Shown: piece by piece, positions 42,201 through 51,138 of the stretch | Layout of the letters: each line of letters begins with the position of its first letter | Position numbering within the stretch: the stretch's first letter is position 1 | Assembly (NCBI GenBank): GCA_023387735.1 | Contig: JAEWHP010000003.1 | Coordinates: forward strand, 1 to 64,000 | DNA: 64,000 bases | Direction: 5' to 3' | Source: Pseudomonadota bacterium | GTDB lineage: Bacteria > Pseudomonadota > Alphaproteobacteria > Rhizobiales > Xanthobacteraceae | The notes under the pieces: generated by a model | Databases searched by the model: none | The model's input: only the letters and a program-made list of their open reading frames with translations | Told to the model about the DNA's origin: nothing | Position numbers and translations under genes: made by a program

Positions 42201-43574
42201 CTACGCCGCCGCTGAAACCACCCGGTTTCGCCCGTCATTCTTCGCCCGATACAGCGCGGTGTCGGCGCGCTTGAGCACGTCGGCGACGGGCTCGCCCTTG
42301 CGATCGAGCGTCGACAGGCCGATCGAGATCGTGAGCTCGATGCGCTTGGCGCCCTTGCTGACGGCGAAGCTTTCTCCGGCGATCGAGCGGCGCAGGCGTT
42401 CCGCGACCATGCCGGCGACGTGGAGGTCGGTTTCCGGCATCACGATCACGAACTCCTCGCCGCCGTAGCGGCAGGCGAGATCGATGCCGCGGATCGATTT
42501 GCGGATGCGGACCGCGAACTCGCGCAACACGTCGTCGCCGGCGTCGTGGCCGTAGGAGTCATTGATGGCCTTGAAGTAGTCGATGTCGAGCATCATCAGC
42601 GCCAGCGGCTTGCCGCGGCTCAAAGCCTGCTCGGCAAGCGTCGCCAGATGGGTTTCCATGTAGCGCCGGTTATGCAGCCCGGTCAGCGCGTCGGTGATCG
42701 CCATTTCGATCGAGTTCTGCACGTTGTCGCGCAGATGATCGGTGTAACGCCGCCTGCGGATCTGCGTGCGCGCGCGCGCCAGCAGTTCGTTCTTGTCGAC
42801 CGGCCGCAGCAGGTAGTCGTTGACGCCGATTTCGAGCCCGCGCAGCAGCCGCGCATTGTTGTCGGCGTCGGAGATGGCGAGGATCGGCAATTGGCGCGTC
42901 CGCTCCAGCGAGCGCGCCTGGCTGCACAGCCGCAAGCCGTCGTAATTGTCCAGGCTGAGCGAGACGATCAGCAGATCGTAATTGCCGTCGGCGGCGTGAA
43001 ACAGGGCTTCCGCCGGGTTGGTTTCGACGTCGACCGTGTGCTCGGCGGAAAGGATCGGCGCCAGCCGCTCGTAGGACGAGGGCCGGTCGTCGACCAGCAG
43101 GATCCGTCCGCCGAGGCCCTTGTCGGCAACGGCACTGCGCTCGGGCGCCTCCATGCCGATTTCGAGCGAGGTGATGGCGCGCATGCGCAGTTCATCAGTC
43201 ATCATCTTCAGCCGCGTCAGCGAACGGACGCGCGCGATCAGGACGACGTCGGATACCGGCTTGGTGAGGAAATCGTCGGCGCCGGCCTCGAGCCCGCGGA
43301 CGCGGTCGGCCGGACTGTCGAGCGCGGTGACGATCACCACCGGAATGAAATGCGTGGCCGGATTGGACTTCAACCGGCGGCAGACCTCGAAGCCGTCCAT
43401 GTCGGGCATCATGACGTCGAGCAGAATGATGTCGCATTCCGAGCGCGAGCAGACCTCGAGCGCCTCGGCACCATTGGAAGCGGTCAGTACGTCGAAATAC
43501 TCGGCCGACAGGCGGGCTTCCAGCAGCTTGACGTTGGCTGGAACGTCATCGACGACAAGAATACGCGCAGACAT
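42201..43574 (-). CDS. pleD: Diguanylate cyclase response regulator PleD
   Basis: A 457-residue REC-REC-GGDEF protein that makes cyclic di-GMP. REC1 (1-120) has phosphoacceptor Asp53 in LLDVMMPDMDG. REC2 (about 155-275) lacks the phosphoacceptor aspartate (LLIVSLSLDNYDG) and acts as a dimerisation adaptor, as in Caulobacter PleD. The GGDEF domain (about 300-455) has active-site RYGGEEFVIVMP and the allosteric I-site RGID nine residues before it. It lies 12 bases after divK, a typical cell-cycle operon. Confidence 0.97.
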   Translation of the reverse strand: MSARILVVDDVPANVKLLEARLSAEYFDVLTASNGAEALEVCSRSECDIILLDVMMPDMDGFEVCRRLKSNPATHFIPVVIVTALDSPADRVRGLEAGADDFLTKPVSDVVLIARVRSLTRLKMMTDELRMRAITSLEIGMEAPERSAVADKGLGGRILLVDDRPSSYERLAPILSAEHTVDVETNPAEALFHAADGNYDLLIVSLSLDNYDGLRLCSQARSLERTRQLPILAISDADNNARLLRGLEIGVNDYLLRPVDKNELLARARTQIRRRRYTDHLRDNVQNSIEMAITDALTGLHNRRYMETHLATLAEQALSRGKPLALMMLDIDYFKAINDSYGHDAGDDVLREFAVRIRKSIRGIDLACRYGGEEFVIVMPETDLHVAGMVAERLRRSIAGESFAVSKGAKRIELTISIGLSTLDRKGEPVADVLKRADTALYRAKNDGRNRVVSAAA

Positions 43575-43586
43575 CGAAACTCACCC

Positions 43587-43952
43587 CTACCCGATAAAAC
43601 GCCGTACTGTTTCAATGAATTTGCCGACCGAAATTGGTTTGGACAAATACGCTTCGCAGCCGCCTTCGCGGATGCGTTCCTCGTCGCCCTTCATCGCAAA
43701 GGCCGTGACCGCGACCACCGGAATGGAACGCAAATCCGGATCGTCCTTGATCCAGCGCGTTACTTCGAGGCCGGAGACTTGCGGAAGCTGGATATCCATC
43801 AGGATCAGGTCGGGGCGCAGCTTGCGGACGAGATCGAGCGCCTCGAAACCGTTGCTGGTACCCGATGTCTGATAGCCATGCGCTTCCAGAAGGTCGCGAA
43901 AGAGCTTCATATTGAGCTCGTTGTCTTCCACGATCAGGACGGTTTTTGCCAT
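43587..43952 (-). CDS. divK: Cell-cycle response regulator DivK
   Basis: A 121-residue single-domain receiver, beginning MAKTVLIVEDNELNMKLFRD, with Asp53 in LILMDIQLPQVSG, the switch Thr in VVAVTAFAMKGD and the Lys in YLSKPISVGKF. DivK controls the CckA-CtrA pathway and cell polarity in alphaproteobacteria. GGGAGGG precedes the ATG. The first gene of a divK-pleD operon. Confidence 0.97.
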   Translation of the reverse strand: MAKTVLIVEDNELNMKLFRDLLEAHGYQTSGTSNGFEALDLVRKLRPDLILMDIQLPQVSGLEVTRWIKDDPDLRSIPVVAVTAFAMKGDEERIREGGCEAYLSKPISVGKFIETVRRFIG

Positions 43953-44156
43953 CCCGCCCTCCCTGATACTCAGTACGCAACTACCGACGCCGGCTTGTCG
44001 AAAAGTGAATTTAAACTAGCGGCGGATTTGCCCTAAACCGTTAATCCGATGCACCGACTTTTGCGGATTGGTTTCCACTTCCTTGAACCCATTCCGCAGA
44101 CTCGGGCATGATGGTTCCCAAAGTAGAGCCCAGAAGTTAACGGAAAGGCAAATCCG

Positions 44157-44459
44157 CTGTCGAAAAAGCCTGTTCACAACCCCCGCGAAGTGGCTGAAAT
44201 CGTTGCAGTTCAGGCGCTAGGTTTTATTGCCGGCGACCCCGAGCGGCTGGGCCTTTTCCTGGCCGAAAGCGGGATTGGCCCGGAAACGCTGCGCACGGCG
44301 GCCGCCGACCCGCAATTTCTGGCCTCGGTGCTGGACTTCGTGTTGCGCGACGACGCCACCGTGAAGGCGTTTGCGAACGTCTCGCAACTGCATCCGACCA
44401 ATATTGCCGCCGCCCGGGAAGTCCTGGGCGACCCCAAATGGGAGCGCGACGTGCCGTGA
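44157..44459 (+). CDS. DUF3572 family protein, probably with a CTG start
   Basis: A small helical protein, about 100 residues from a CTG at 44157 or 89 from a GTG at 44190. The frame upstream to a TAG at 44124 has no ATG. A ribosome site AAAGG lies 8 bases before the CTG, and the extra N-terminus (SKKPVHNPREVAEIVAVQAL) is the kind homologues begin with, so CTG is the better start. The rest (GFIAGDPERLGLFLAESGIG, DPKWERDVP) fits DUF3572. Its stop overlaps the dinB GTG start as GTGA. The function is unknown. Confidence 0.8.
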   Translation: MSKKPVHNPREVAEIVAVQALGFIAGDPERLGLFLAESGIGPETLRTAAADPQFLASVLDFVLRDDATVKAFANVSQLHPTNIAAAREVLGDPKWERDVP

Positions 44460-45766
44460 GCGCCCCGGCGCCAACCTTTCACGGTCCGCGCGCCTTCTGC
44501 CGGGATTGCCTCGGTGACCTCGATATCAAGGCCAGGCGATGCGGCGAATGCGGCTCGCCGCGGCTGGTTCGCCACCACGCCCTGCCGTCGCTGACGCTGG
44601 CGCATATCGATTGCGACGCGTTCTACGCCACCGTCGAAAAGCGCGATAACCCCGACATCGCCGACAAGCCCGTCATCATCGGCGGCGGCAAGCGCGGCGT
44701 GGTGTCGGCCGCCTGCTACATCTCGCGAACCTATGGCGTGCGCTCGGCGATGCCGATGTTCAAGGCGCTGGCGCTCTGCCCCTCCGCGGTCGTGATCCCG
44801 CCCGACATGGCCAAATATGTCCGCGTCGGCCGCGAGGTGCGCCACGCCATGCAGACGCTGACGCCGCTGGTCGAACCGCTGTCGATCGACGAGGCATTTC
44901 TCGATCTTGCCGGCACCGAACGGGTCCACGGCATGATCCCGGCCAAGGTGCTGGCGCGCTTTGCCCGCGACGTCGAGCGCGACATCGGGATCACGGTTTC
45001 GGTCGGCCTGTCCTGCAACAAGTTCCTGGCCAAGATCGCCTCCGATCTCGACAAGCCGCGCGGCTTTGCGGCGCTTGATCAGGACGAGGCCCGCGAGATG
45101 CTGGCCGACAAGCCGGTCGGCTTCATCTACGGCGTCGGCCCCGCGACGCAGGAGAAGCTGCAGCAGCGCGGCTTCCGCACCATCGCCGACCTGCAGCGCG
45201 CCGACGAAGTCGAACTGATGAAGCAGTTCGCCGGCGAAGGGAGGAGGCTGTGGCGGCTGGCGCGCGGCATCGACGACCGCAGCGTCGTCGCCGACCGCGG
45301 CGCCAAGACCATTTCCAACGAGACCACGTTCGATAACGACATCCGGGATTTCGCAACGCTGGAAAAGGTGCTGTGGCGGCTGTCCGAGAAAGTTTCGTCG
45401 CGATTGAAAAGCAGCGAGCTGTCGGGCCTCACCATCACCCTGAAGCTGAAGACCGCCGACTTCAGGCAGCGCACGCGCTCGCAATCGATCCAGGCGCCGA
45501 CGCAACTCGCCGCGAAGATCTTTGCGGTGTCGCGCGAAATGCTGGCGAAGGAGATCGACGGCACGGCGTTCCGCCTGATCGGCACCGGCGTCAGCGCGCT
45601 GCGCGAGGGATCGCGGGCCGACGATACCGACATGCTGGACCGCCGCTCGGCCCACGCCGAACGCGCGATGGATGATCTGAGGAAGAAGTTCGGCAACGCC
45701 GCCGTGATCAGGGGCATCGCCTACAAGGGACCGGCGAAGGAGGAAGACGAGGAGGAAGAGGGGTAG
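44456..45766 (+). CDS. dinB: DNA polymerase IV with N-terminal zinc-ribbon extension
   Basis: A 436-residue Y-family translesion polymerase. Catalytic segments: AHIDCDAFYATVEKRD (about residue 50) and EPLSIDEAFLDLAG. An N-terminal extension of about 45 residues contains CRDCLGDL and CGECGSP, a four-cysteine zinc-ribbon-like head typical of alphaproteobacterial DinB. The little-finger domain ends before an acidic tail (EEDEEEEG). GTG start at 44456 overlaps the DUF3572 stop, so they are coupled. Confidence 0.95.
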   Translation: MSAPAPTFHGPRAFCRDCLGDLDIKARRCGECGSPRLVRHHALPSLTLAHIDCDAFYATVEKRDNPDIADKPVIIGGGKRGVVSAACYISRTYGVRSAMPMFKALALCPSAVVIPPDMAKYVRVGREVRHAMQTLTPLVEPLSIDEAFLDLAGTERVHGMIPAKVLARFARDVERDIGITVSVGLSCNKFLAKIASDLDKPRGFAALDQDEAREMLADKPVGFIYGVGPATQEKLQQRGFRTIADLQRADEVELMKQFAGEGRRLWRLARGIDDRSVVADRGAKTISNETTFDNDIRDFATLEKVLWRLSEKVSSRLKSSELSGLTITLKLKTADFRQRTRSQSIQAPTQLAAKIFAVSREMLAKEIDGTAFRLIGTGVSALREGSRADDTDMLDRRSAHAERAMDDLRKKFGNAAVIRGIAYKGPAKEEDEEEEG

Positions 45767-45806
45767 CCAGCTCCCCCCCCCCGTCATTGCGGCGAGAAAC
45801 GCAATA

Positions 45807-46208
45807 TCAATCCGCGACGGCAACCGCCTCGATCTCGATCAGCCATTCCGGGGCCGCCAGCGCCGTCACACCGACGAGCGTGCTCGCCGGCGGCTCCATG
45901 CCTTCAAAGAATACCGAGCGCGCCTTGCCGATGATGGGACGAAGCTCCGGCTTGTAGCCGACGACGAAGGTTGTGATCTTCACGATGTTGGAATAGCTCG
46001 CACCGGCGGCTTTCAGCGCCAGGCCGAGATTGTGCATCACCTGCGTCGTTTGCGCGGCCAGATCGCCCTCGCCGACCACCCGTCCCTCGTCGTCGGTGGA
46101 CACCTGTCCCGAAATGTAGATCGTGCGCGCGCCAGACGCGACGACGACGTGGGAGTAAGCCGGATTGTGGTGAAGTCCGCTGGGCCGAAGATGGTCGAGC
46201 TTGCTCAT
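45807..46208 (-). CDS. RidA family protein
   Basis: A 133-residue RidA/YjgF/Rid-superfamily protein. Landmarks: VVVASGARTIYISGQVSTDD, QTTQVMHNLGLALKAAGAS and EWLIEIEAVAVAD. The arginine that binds the 2-aminoacrylate/imine carboxylate in true RidA (RSCVEV-type position) is not evident here, so it may be a non-deaminating Rid subgroup. GGGAGG precedes the ATG. A second RidA-like gene lies 1.3 kb away. Confidence 0.9.
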   Translation of the reverse strand: MSKLDHLRPSGLHHNPAYSHVVVASGARTIYISGQVSTDDEGRVVGEGDLAAQTTQVMHNLGLALKAAGASYSNIVKITTFVVGYKPELRPIIGKARSVFFEGMEPPASTLVGVTALAAPEWLIEIEAVAVAD

Positions 46209-46323
46209 GTTTGTGCCTCCCTGATCTGCGGGCCGCAGCGTATCCGGGTCCGGCGCGCTCGGCCAGAGCGTAAGCGCGATGTGCGTGGAGTGATCGGAGG
46301 GAGGCAGAGGAAGATCAAAGTGC

Positions 46324-46404
46324 GGTCATTCCGGGATGGTCCAAAGGACCAGGCCCGGAATCTCGAGATCCCGGGTTCGCGCTAAGGCGCGCCCCGGGAT
46401 GACC
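46324..46404. repeat. Palindromic intergenic repeat with CTCGAG core, copy 2
   Basis: An element from GGTCATTCCGGGA to CCCGGGATGACC with central CCCGGAATCTCGAGATCCCG. It shares this core with 33607-33684. It lies 11 bases from the eipB stop codon, so it would be in the eipB 3' region. Confidence 0.8.
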
Positions 46405-46414
46405 GGCTTTCGCG

Positions 46415-47281
46415 TCACTTGCAGGGCTTGGTGTCCCTGACGTCGAATTTGCCCATCGCGCCCGAGATCACGAAATCGTTGTAGTCGAGCACCAGCGCAC
46501 GGGAGACGCCGTTTTCGAACAGCTCGAACGACATCGCGTAGACCGGCGTCTGCTCGCCTTCCTTGGCCTTGGCGTCGCGATCGTAATAGCTCACCGTTAC
46601 CGGCCAGCGCGTCAGTGCCTTCATCTGGTCGCTGTCGGTCGAGGGGTCGGGCGAAGCGATGCTGCGGGTCCCCGGGATCGGCTGCCCGATGATGGACAGC
46701 GTGTTGTAGACCTTCTCGCCGTTGTCGGAGCCGTCATAGACCATCAGTTCCAGCACCGTTTTGCCCTCACGGGCGGCGGCGATGATGTGCTGGATCTGCT
46801 CGGTCGGGAACACGGTCTTGCCGTCGAGTTCGAACGTCTTCGCCACCGGCTGCTTGAGCTTGACCGTGATGTGGTCGCCGACCCGCTCCGCCATGCCGTC
46901 GATCGGAGGGGAAGCGGCATCGTTCATCCGCGAATCGATCTTGAAGCGATAGCTCTTGCCGGCGCCGTCTTCCCAGGAATGCGAACGCAGATCGCTCAGC
47001 GTCAGCTTGCCTTCGCCGCTGTCGAGCTCCGACACCTGGCGGAATTCGGACGTGTATCCCTCGCAGGCACTGCCCGAGAAATTGTAGAGGATGCGTCCGC
47101 GCGCCCCGCTGATCGCATTGCTCCCGCGGGCCTTGACGAGTTTCAGTTCATAGAGCGCCTGATGGGCGAGAAACGGCCCGCTGGCGCCTGCCTGCGCCGA
47201 TCCGTTGGCGAAACCGGCCCCGAGGGTAGCGGCAACCGAGAACACCAGGGCACGGACCGGAATCGGGAACGAGCTAGCCAT
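46415..47281 (-). CDS. eipB: Cell-envelope integrity protein EipB (DUF1849)
   Basis: A 288-residue periplasmic protein. The signal peptide spans about residues 1-31. EipB in Brucella adopts a beta-spiral fold and supports envelope integrity; the DUF1849 pattern is visible in FLAHQALYELKLVKARGSNA, YTSEFRQVSELDSGEGKLTL, and WPVTVSYYD. Cys73 (GSACEGY) and the near-terminal Cys287 (DTKPCK) match the conserved disulfide pair. GAGGA lies upstream of the ATG. It stands alone, between two RidA-family genes. Confidence 0.93.
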   Translation of the reverse strand: MASSFPIPVRALVFSVAATLGAGFANGSAQAGASGPFLAHQALYELKLVKARGSNAISGARGRILYNFSGSACEGYTSEFRQVSELDSGEGKLTLSDLRSHSWEDGAGKSYRFKIDSRMNDAASPPIDGMAERVGDHITVKLKQPVAKTFELDGKTVFPTEQIQHIIAAAREGKTVLELMVYDGSDNGEKVYNTLSIIGQPIPGTRSIASPDPSTDSDQMKALTRWPVTVSYYDRDAKAKEGEQTPVYAMSFELFENGVSRALVLDYNDFVISGAMGKFDVRDTKPCK

Positions 47282-47532
47282 TCAGTTTTTTCCTCGGTGG
47301 AGATTCGTCACATTAGTGACGGCTCCATTGCGTCGCAACTAGGGCAGCTCCATCAAACCGTCCGAAATTGACGGGGAATGCCATGTTATCGGGTGTTTTC
47401 CGGCAGGTTTCGTTCCACCGGACGTCACGCACAGCCGGACTGCCGTCGCTTGCAACAGCGGGCACGATGCGCGAAACAATGCGCACCTGATCGCACGGAT
47501 CGGGCACGGTCAAATCAATCGGGGACGGAAAC

Positions 47533-48000
47533 ATGGCGGGTACGGTCGAACAGAAGCTGGCGGCACAAGGCATCGTCCTGAACGATCCGCGTACTCCGAT
47601 GGCCAACTATGTCGGCTTCGTGCGCAGCGGAAATCTGCTGTTCGTGTCGGGCCAGGTCTGCGCCAATGCCGAAGGCAAGCTGATCGCCAAGGGCAAGCTT
47701 GGAGCTGGCGTCACCATCGAACAGGGCTACACCGCGGCACAAGGCTGCGCGGTCAATCTGCTGGCGCAGGTCAAGGCCGCGCTCGGCGATCTCGACAAGG
47801 TGGTGCGCGTGGTGCGGCTCGGCGGGTTCATCAATTCGGCGCCCGACTTCCTCGACGGTCCCAAGGTGCTCAACGGCGCTTCCGACCTGATGGTCACGGC
47901 GTTCGGCGACAAGGGCCGCCACGCGCGCACCACCGTCGGCGTTGCCTCGCTGCCATCGGATGCAGCGGTCGAGGTCGATGCGATCTTCGAGGTGTCCTGA
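47533..48000 (+). CDS. RidA/YjgH-like protein
   Basis: A 155-residue Rid-superfamily protein of the longer YjgH/L-PSP-like group. MANYVGFVRSGNLLFVSGQV, GYTAAQGCAVNLLAQVKAAL, FGDKGRHARTTVGVASLP and AVEVDAIFEVS are the family landmarks, and the Arg in GRHARTTVG is in the carboxylate-binding region. The glycerophosphodiesterase gene starts 15 bases after its stop, so the two are probably one unit. Confidence 0.92.
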   Translation: MAGTVEQKLAAQGIVLNDPRTPMANYVGFVRSGNLLFVSGQVCANAEGKLIAKGKLGAGVTIEQGYTAAQGCAVNLLAQVKAALGDLDKVVRVVRLGGFINSAPDFLDGPKVLNGASDLMVTAFGDKGRHARTTVGVASLPSDAAVEVDAIFEVS

Positions 48001-48015
48001 ACGGAGTACGGCTTC

Positions 48016-48768
48016 GTGCGTGCCCCGGACTGGCTGACGGCGCGTCCCGTCGCGCATCGCGGCCTGCATGATATTGCGCGCGGCATTGTCGAGAACATGC
48101 CGGCGGCCGCGGAGGCGGCCATCGATGGCAACTTCGCCATCGAATGCGACATCCAGCTTACGTCCGACGGCGAGGCGATGGTGCATCATGACAATGCGCT
48201 CGGCCGGCTGACCGAAGGCTCCGGCGCGCTGCTCGGCAAGACCGCCGCCGAACTCAAGACCATTCGGTTCAAGAACACGCCGGAGCGGATGATGACGCTC
48301 GGCGATCTCTGCGCGCTCGTCGCCGGCCGCGTACCGCTGGTGATCGAAGTCAAAAGCCATTTCGACGGCGACCGCCGGCTGGTGAAGCGGATGGCCGATG
48401 TGCTCGCTTCCTATTCCGGCCCCGCGGTCGGCATGTCCTTCGATCCCGACCAGGTGCTGGCGCTGCGCGAGCTGATGCCGGGTCTTGCCCGCGGCATCGT
48501 CGCCGAGCGCGAATATACCGCCGAGGAGTGGCCGGAGGCCTCACCCGAACAGCGCCAGGGCATGACGCAGCTCCGCCACGCCTTCTGGAGCCGGCCGCAT
48601 TTCGTCGCCTATTGGGTCAACGAACTGCCGGCGGCCGCCCCCTGGATCGCCCGCAACATTTTTGGACTGCCGCTGCTCGCGTGGACCGTACGCACGCCGG
48701 AACAGCGCCGGCAGGCCGCGCGCCACGCCGACCAGATGATCTTCGAGGGGTTCCTGCCGGGAACCTGA
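48016..48768 (+). CDS. Glycerophosphodiester phosphodiesterase
   Basis: A 250-residue GDPD-family TIM-barrel enzyme releasing glycerol-3-phosphate from glycerophosphodiesters. Catalytic elements are VAHRGLHD (His14, Arg15), IECDIQLTSDGEAMVHHD with Glu/Asp metal ligands and His, and VIEVKSHF. There is no signal peptide, so it acts in the cytoplasm, like UgpQ. Starts with GTG. It follows the RidA gene closely. Confidence 0.93.
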   Translation: MRAPDWLTARPVAHRGLHDIARGIVENMPAAAEAAIDGNFAIECDIQLTSDGEAMVHHDNALGRLTEGSGALLGKTAAELKTIRFKNTPERMMTLGDLCALVAGRVPLVIEVKSHFDGDRRLVKRMADVLASYSGPAVGMSFDPDQVLALRELMPGLARGIVAEREYTAEEWPEASPEQRQGMTQLRHAFWSRPHFVAYWVNELPAAAPWIARNIFGLPLLAWTVRTPEQRRQAARHADQMIFEGFLPGT

Positions 48769-48872
48769 TGCGCGCCGGGCCACCTTGAACTCATGCCCCC
48801 GATGCACGATCTTTGGGGTGGTCACCATTGGCGATGGCTGATCGCATCATGGGACCGGCTCGAATTTTCTAG

Positions 48873-50120
48873 ATGGCGTCATCCGAAATCACCCTCGAAG
48901 CCGTCCCCTCCGCCAGCGACATTGATGCTGCGGACTGGGATGCCTGCGCCAATCCGGCCGGCGATCCCAACAGCCTCGACAATCTCGACACGCTGGCTTC
49001 GAACGCGGTGCGAACCGGTTTCTGCGCCAATGCAAAGCCGGCTTATAACCCCTTCGTTTCCCATGCGTTTTTCGCGGCCGCCGAAGCTTCCGGCTCGGCC
49101 AGCCCACGCACCGGCTGGGGGGCTCGGCACCTGCTGGCGCGGCTTGGCGGCGAGATCGTCGGCATTGTGCCCTGCTATCTGAAATCGCACTCGCAAGGGG
49201 AATACGTCTTCGACCGCGGCTGGGCCGACGCCTATGAGCGCGCGGGCGGACGCTACTACCCGAAGCTGCAGGCCTCGGTGCCGTTCACGCCGGCCACCGG
49301 CCCGCGGCTCCTGATCCGAGACGGCGTCGACCGCGACCGGATCGGAACTGCGCTGGCGAGCGGACTAATGGCGCTCTGCAGTGCGACCGACGCCTCCTCC
49401 GTGCATGTGACGTTCGCCCGCGAGGCCGAGGCGAAGTTCCTGGGGAGCCACGGCTTCCTGCTGCGGAACGACCAGCAATTCCATTGGCACAATAATGACT
49501 ACGGCAGCTTCGACGATTTCCTCGCCTCGCTGAATTCACGCCACCGCAAGGCCATCAAGCGCGAGCGGCGCGAAGCCGTCGCCGCCGGGATCACGATCCA
49601 CCACCTGACCGGCAGTGACATCACCGAGGACGCCTGGGACGCGTTCTTTGCGTTCTACATGGAAACCGGTTCGCGCAAATGGGGCCGGCCATATCTCACC
49701 CGAAAATTCTTCTCGCTGATCGGCGAGACCATGAGCCGCGATGTGCTGCTGGTGATGGCCAAGCGCAACGGCCGCTGGATCGCGGGCGCCATCAACTTCA
49801 TCGGCTCGGACACGCTGTTCGGCCGCAACTGGGGCGCCGTCGAGCATCATCCATTCCTGCATTTCGAGGTCTGCTATTATCAGGCGATCGACTTCGCGAT
49901 CCAGCGCGGCCTCAGAATCGTGGAGGCCGGCGCACAGGGCGAGCACAAGCTGGCGCGCGGCTACCTGCCGCAAACCACCTACTCCGCGCACTTCATCGCC
50001 GATCCCGATCTGCGCCGCGCGATCGCGGACTATCTGAAGCGCGAGCGCGCCTATGTCGCCGAAGTCGGACGCGAACTGACCGAGGCCGGCCCGTTCCGCA
50101 AGGCCGCCGACGAGGCTTGA
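48873..50120 (+). CDS. FemAB-like (DUF482) acyltransferase
   Basis: A 415-residue protein of PF04339, the FemAB_like/peptidogalycan-type GNAT group. Motifs: NPFVSHAFFAAAEASGSA, YVFDRGWADAYERAGGRYYPKL..., FLASLNSRHRKAIKRERREA, and GRNWGAVEHHPFLHFEVCYY with EAGAQGEHKLARGYLP. The family is tied to lipid or aminoacyl transfer but its substrate is unproven. No signal peptide. It ends near the HIT gene. Confidence 0.9.
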   Translation: MASSEITLEAVPSASDIDAADWDACANPAGDPNSLDNLDTLASNAVRTGFCANAKPAYNPFVSHAFFAAAEASGSASPRTGWGARHLLARLGGEIVGIVPCYLKSHSQGEYVFDRGWADAYERAGGRYYPKLQASVPFTPATGPRLLIRDGVDRDRIGTALASGLMALCSATDASSVHVTFAREAEAKFLGSHGFLLRNDQQFHWHNNDYGSFDDFLASLNSRHRKAIKRERREAVAAGITIHHLTGSDITEDAWDAFFAFYMETGSRKWGRPYLTRKFFSLIGETMSRDVLLVMAKRNGRWIAGAINFIGSDTLFGRNWGAVEHHPFLHFEVCYYQAIDFAIQRGLRIVEAGAQGEHKLARGYLPQTTYSAHFIADPDLRRAIADYLKRERAYVAEVGRELTEAGPFRKAADEA

Positions 50121-50172
50121 CCTCGCCCGCTGTCCGACGTGAGATTGAGACCAAACCTTGAGGAAAGAAGCC

Positions 50173-50595
50173 ATGCCCGCCTACGACACGAACAACCCCT
50201 TCGCAAAAATCCTGCGCGGTGAGTTTCCCTGCCACAAGGTCTACGAGGACGAGTACGTGCTGGCGTTTCTCGATATCATGCCGCGCTCGCCCGGGCATAC
50301 GCTTGTCATCCCGAAGGCCCCTGCCCGCAACATCCTCGACATCACGCCCGACGATTACGCCCACGTCGCCCGCACCGCCCACAGGATCGCCGCCGCCGCG
50401 ATGAAGGCGTTCAAGGCCGACGGCATCACCGTGCAGCAGTTCAACGAGCCTGCCGGCGGCCAGGTGGTGTTTCATTTGCACATGCACGTGATGCCGCGCC
50501 ACGACGGCGTCGCGCTACTGCCGCCCGCGAGTCGCAAGGAAGATGTGAAGGTGCTGGAGGACAACGCGACGAAGCTGGTGGCGGCGCTGGGGTGA
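50173..50595 (+). CDS. HIT-family nucleotide hydrolase/transferase
   Basis: A 140-residue histidine-triad protein (Hint-like) that hydrolyses AMP-linked phosphoramidates. The triad is His101, His103, His105 (VVFHLHMHVMP), with NPFAKILRGEFPCHKVYEDE at the N-terminus and SPGHTLVIPK in the middle. ATG at 50173 follows GAGGAAAGAAG, preferred over an upstream TTG. Confidence 0.95.
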   Translation: MPAYDTNNPFAKILRGEFPCHKVYEDEYVLAFLDIMPRSPGHTLVIPKAPARNILDITPDDYAHVARTAHRIAAAAMKAFKADGITVQQFNEPAGGQVVFHLHMHVMPRHDGVALLPPASRKEDVKVLEDNATKLVAALG

Positions 50596-50600
50596 TTTCT

Positions 50601-50624
50601 CACCCGCCCCTCGAGGGGCGGGTG
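50601..50624. terminator. Bidirectional hairpin between HIT and trmO genes
   Basis: CACCCGCCCC-TCGA-GGGGCGGGTG forms a perfect 10-bp stem with a 4-nt loop, placed between the convergent stops of the two genes. No T-run, but very stable. Confidence 0.65.
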
Positions 50625-50631
50625 AAGCGCG

Positions 50632-51123
50632 TCACTCCGTCTGGAAATCCCCAGGCTGCGGCGGCGCCAGCGGCGTGAACTCGCAGCGGTCGGGCTTGAT
50701 GTCCAGCAGTGGCGTTTCGTCGAGGCAGTCGAGGCCGCGCACCAGTATGACGTTGCCCTCGATCTTGACGAATTTCACGATCGAGGTGCCAATCGGATTG
50801 GGCCGCACCGGCGAGCGCAGCGAGAACGTGCCGCGGGTTTTCTGGTTGTTCTTCGGGCTCTGCAGCACCAGGTCGCGGCGCGACTGGTGCAGCCAGTAGA
50901 TCACTTCCAGACTTTCGTAGAAATCCACGCCCTTGATCGCGGGCACCCAGGGCTCGAAGATTTCCAGCCGGCAGACAGGGCCGTCGAGACGACCCTGCCG
51001 CGGGGTATCCAGCCGCGATTTCCAGGGCGTGCGGATGCGGCCGACGAACACCAGCCCGGCGTCGCGGGCGGGGGGCATATCGACGGTGAGTTCGCCCTCG
51101 CGGACTTCGCTTTCTCGGACCAT
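50632..51123 (-). CDS. trmO: tRNA (t6A37-N6)-methyltransferase TrmO
   Basis: A 163-residue TsaA/UPF0066-family methyltransferase that methylates t6A37 of tRNA-Thr to m6t6A using SAM. Landmarks: FVGRIRTPWKSRLDTPRQG, EPWVPAIKGVDFYES, and FSLRSPVRPNPIGTSIVKF. The gene is the last of a small minus-strand group, 15 bases downstream of the TctC-type binding protein gene. Confidence 0.93.
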   Translation of the reverse strand: MVRESEVREGELTVDMPPARDAGLVFVGRIRTPWKSRLDTPRQGRLDGPVCRLEIFEPWVPAIKGVDFYESLEVIYWLHQSRRDLVLQSPKNNQKTRGTFSLRSPVRPNPIGTSIVKFVKIEGNVILVRGLDCLDETPLLDIKPDRCEFTPLAPPQPGDFQTE

Positions 51124-51138
51124 GTCCTGACAGGTATC

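Noticed and set aside
42420..44036. 538-codon frame antisense to pleD/divK
   Set aside because: Shadow of two strongly supported regulators.
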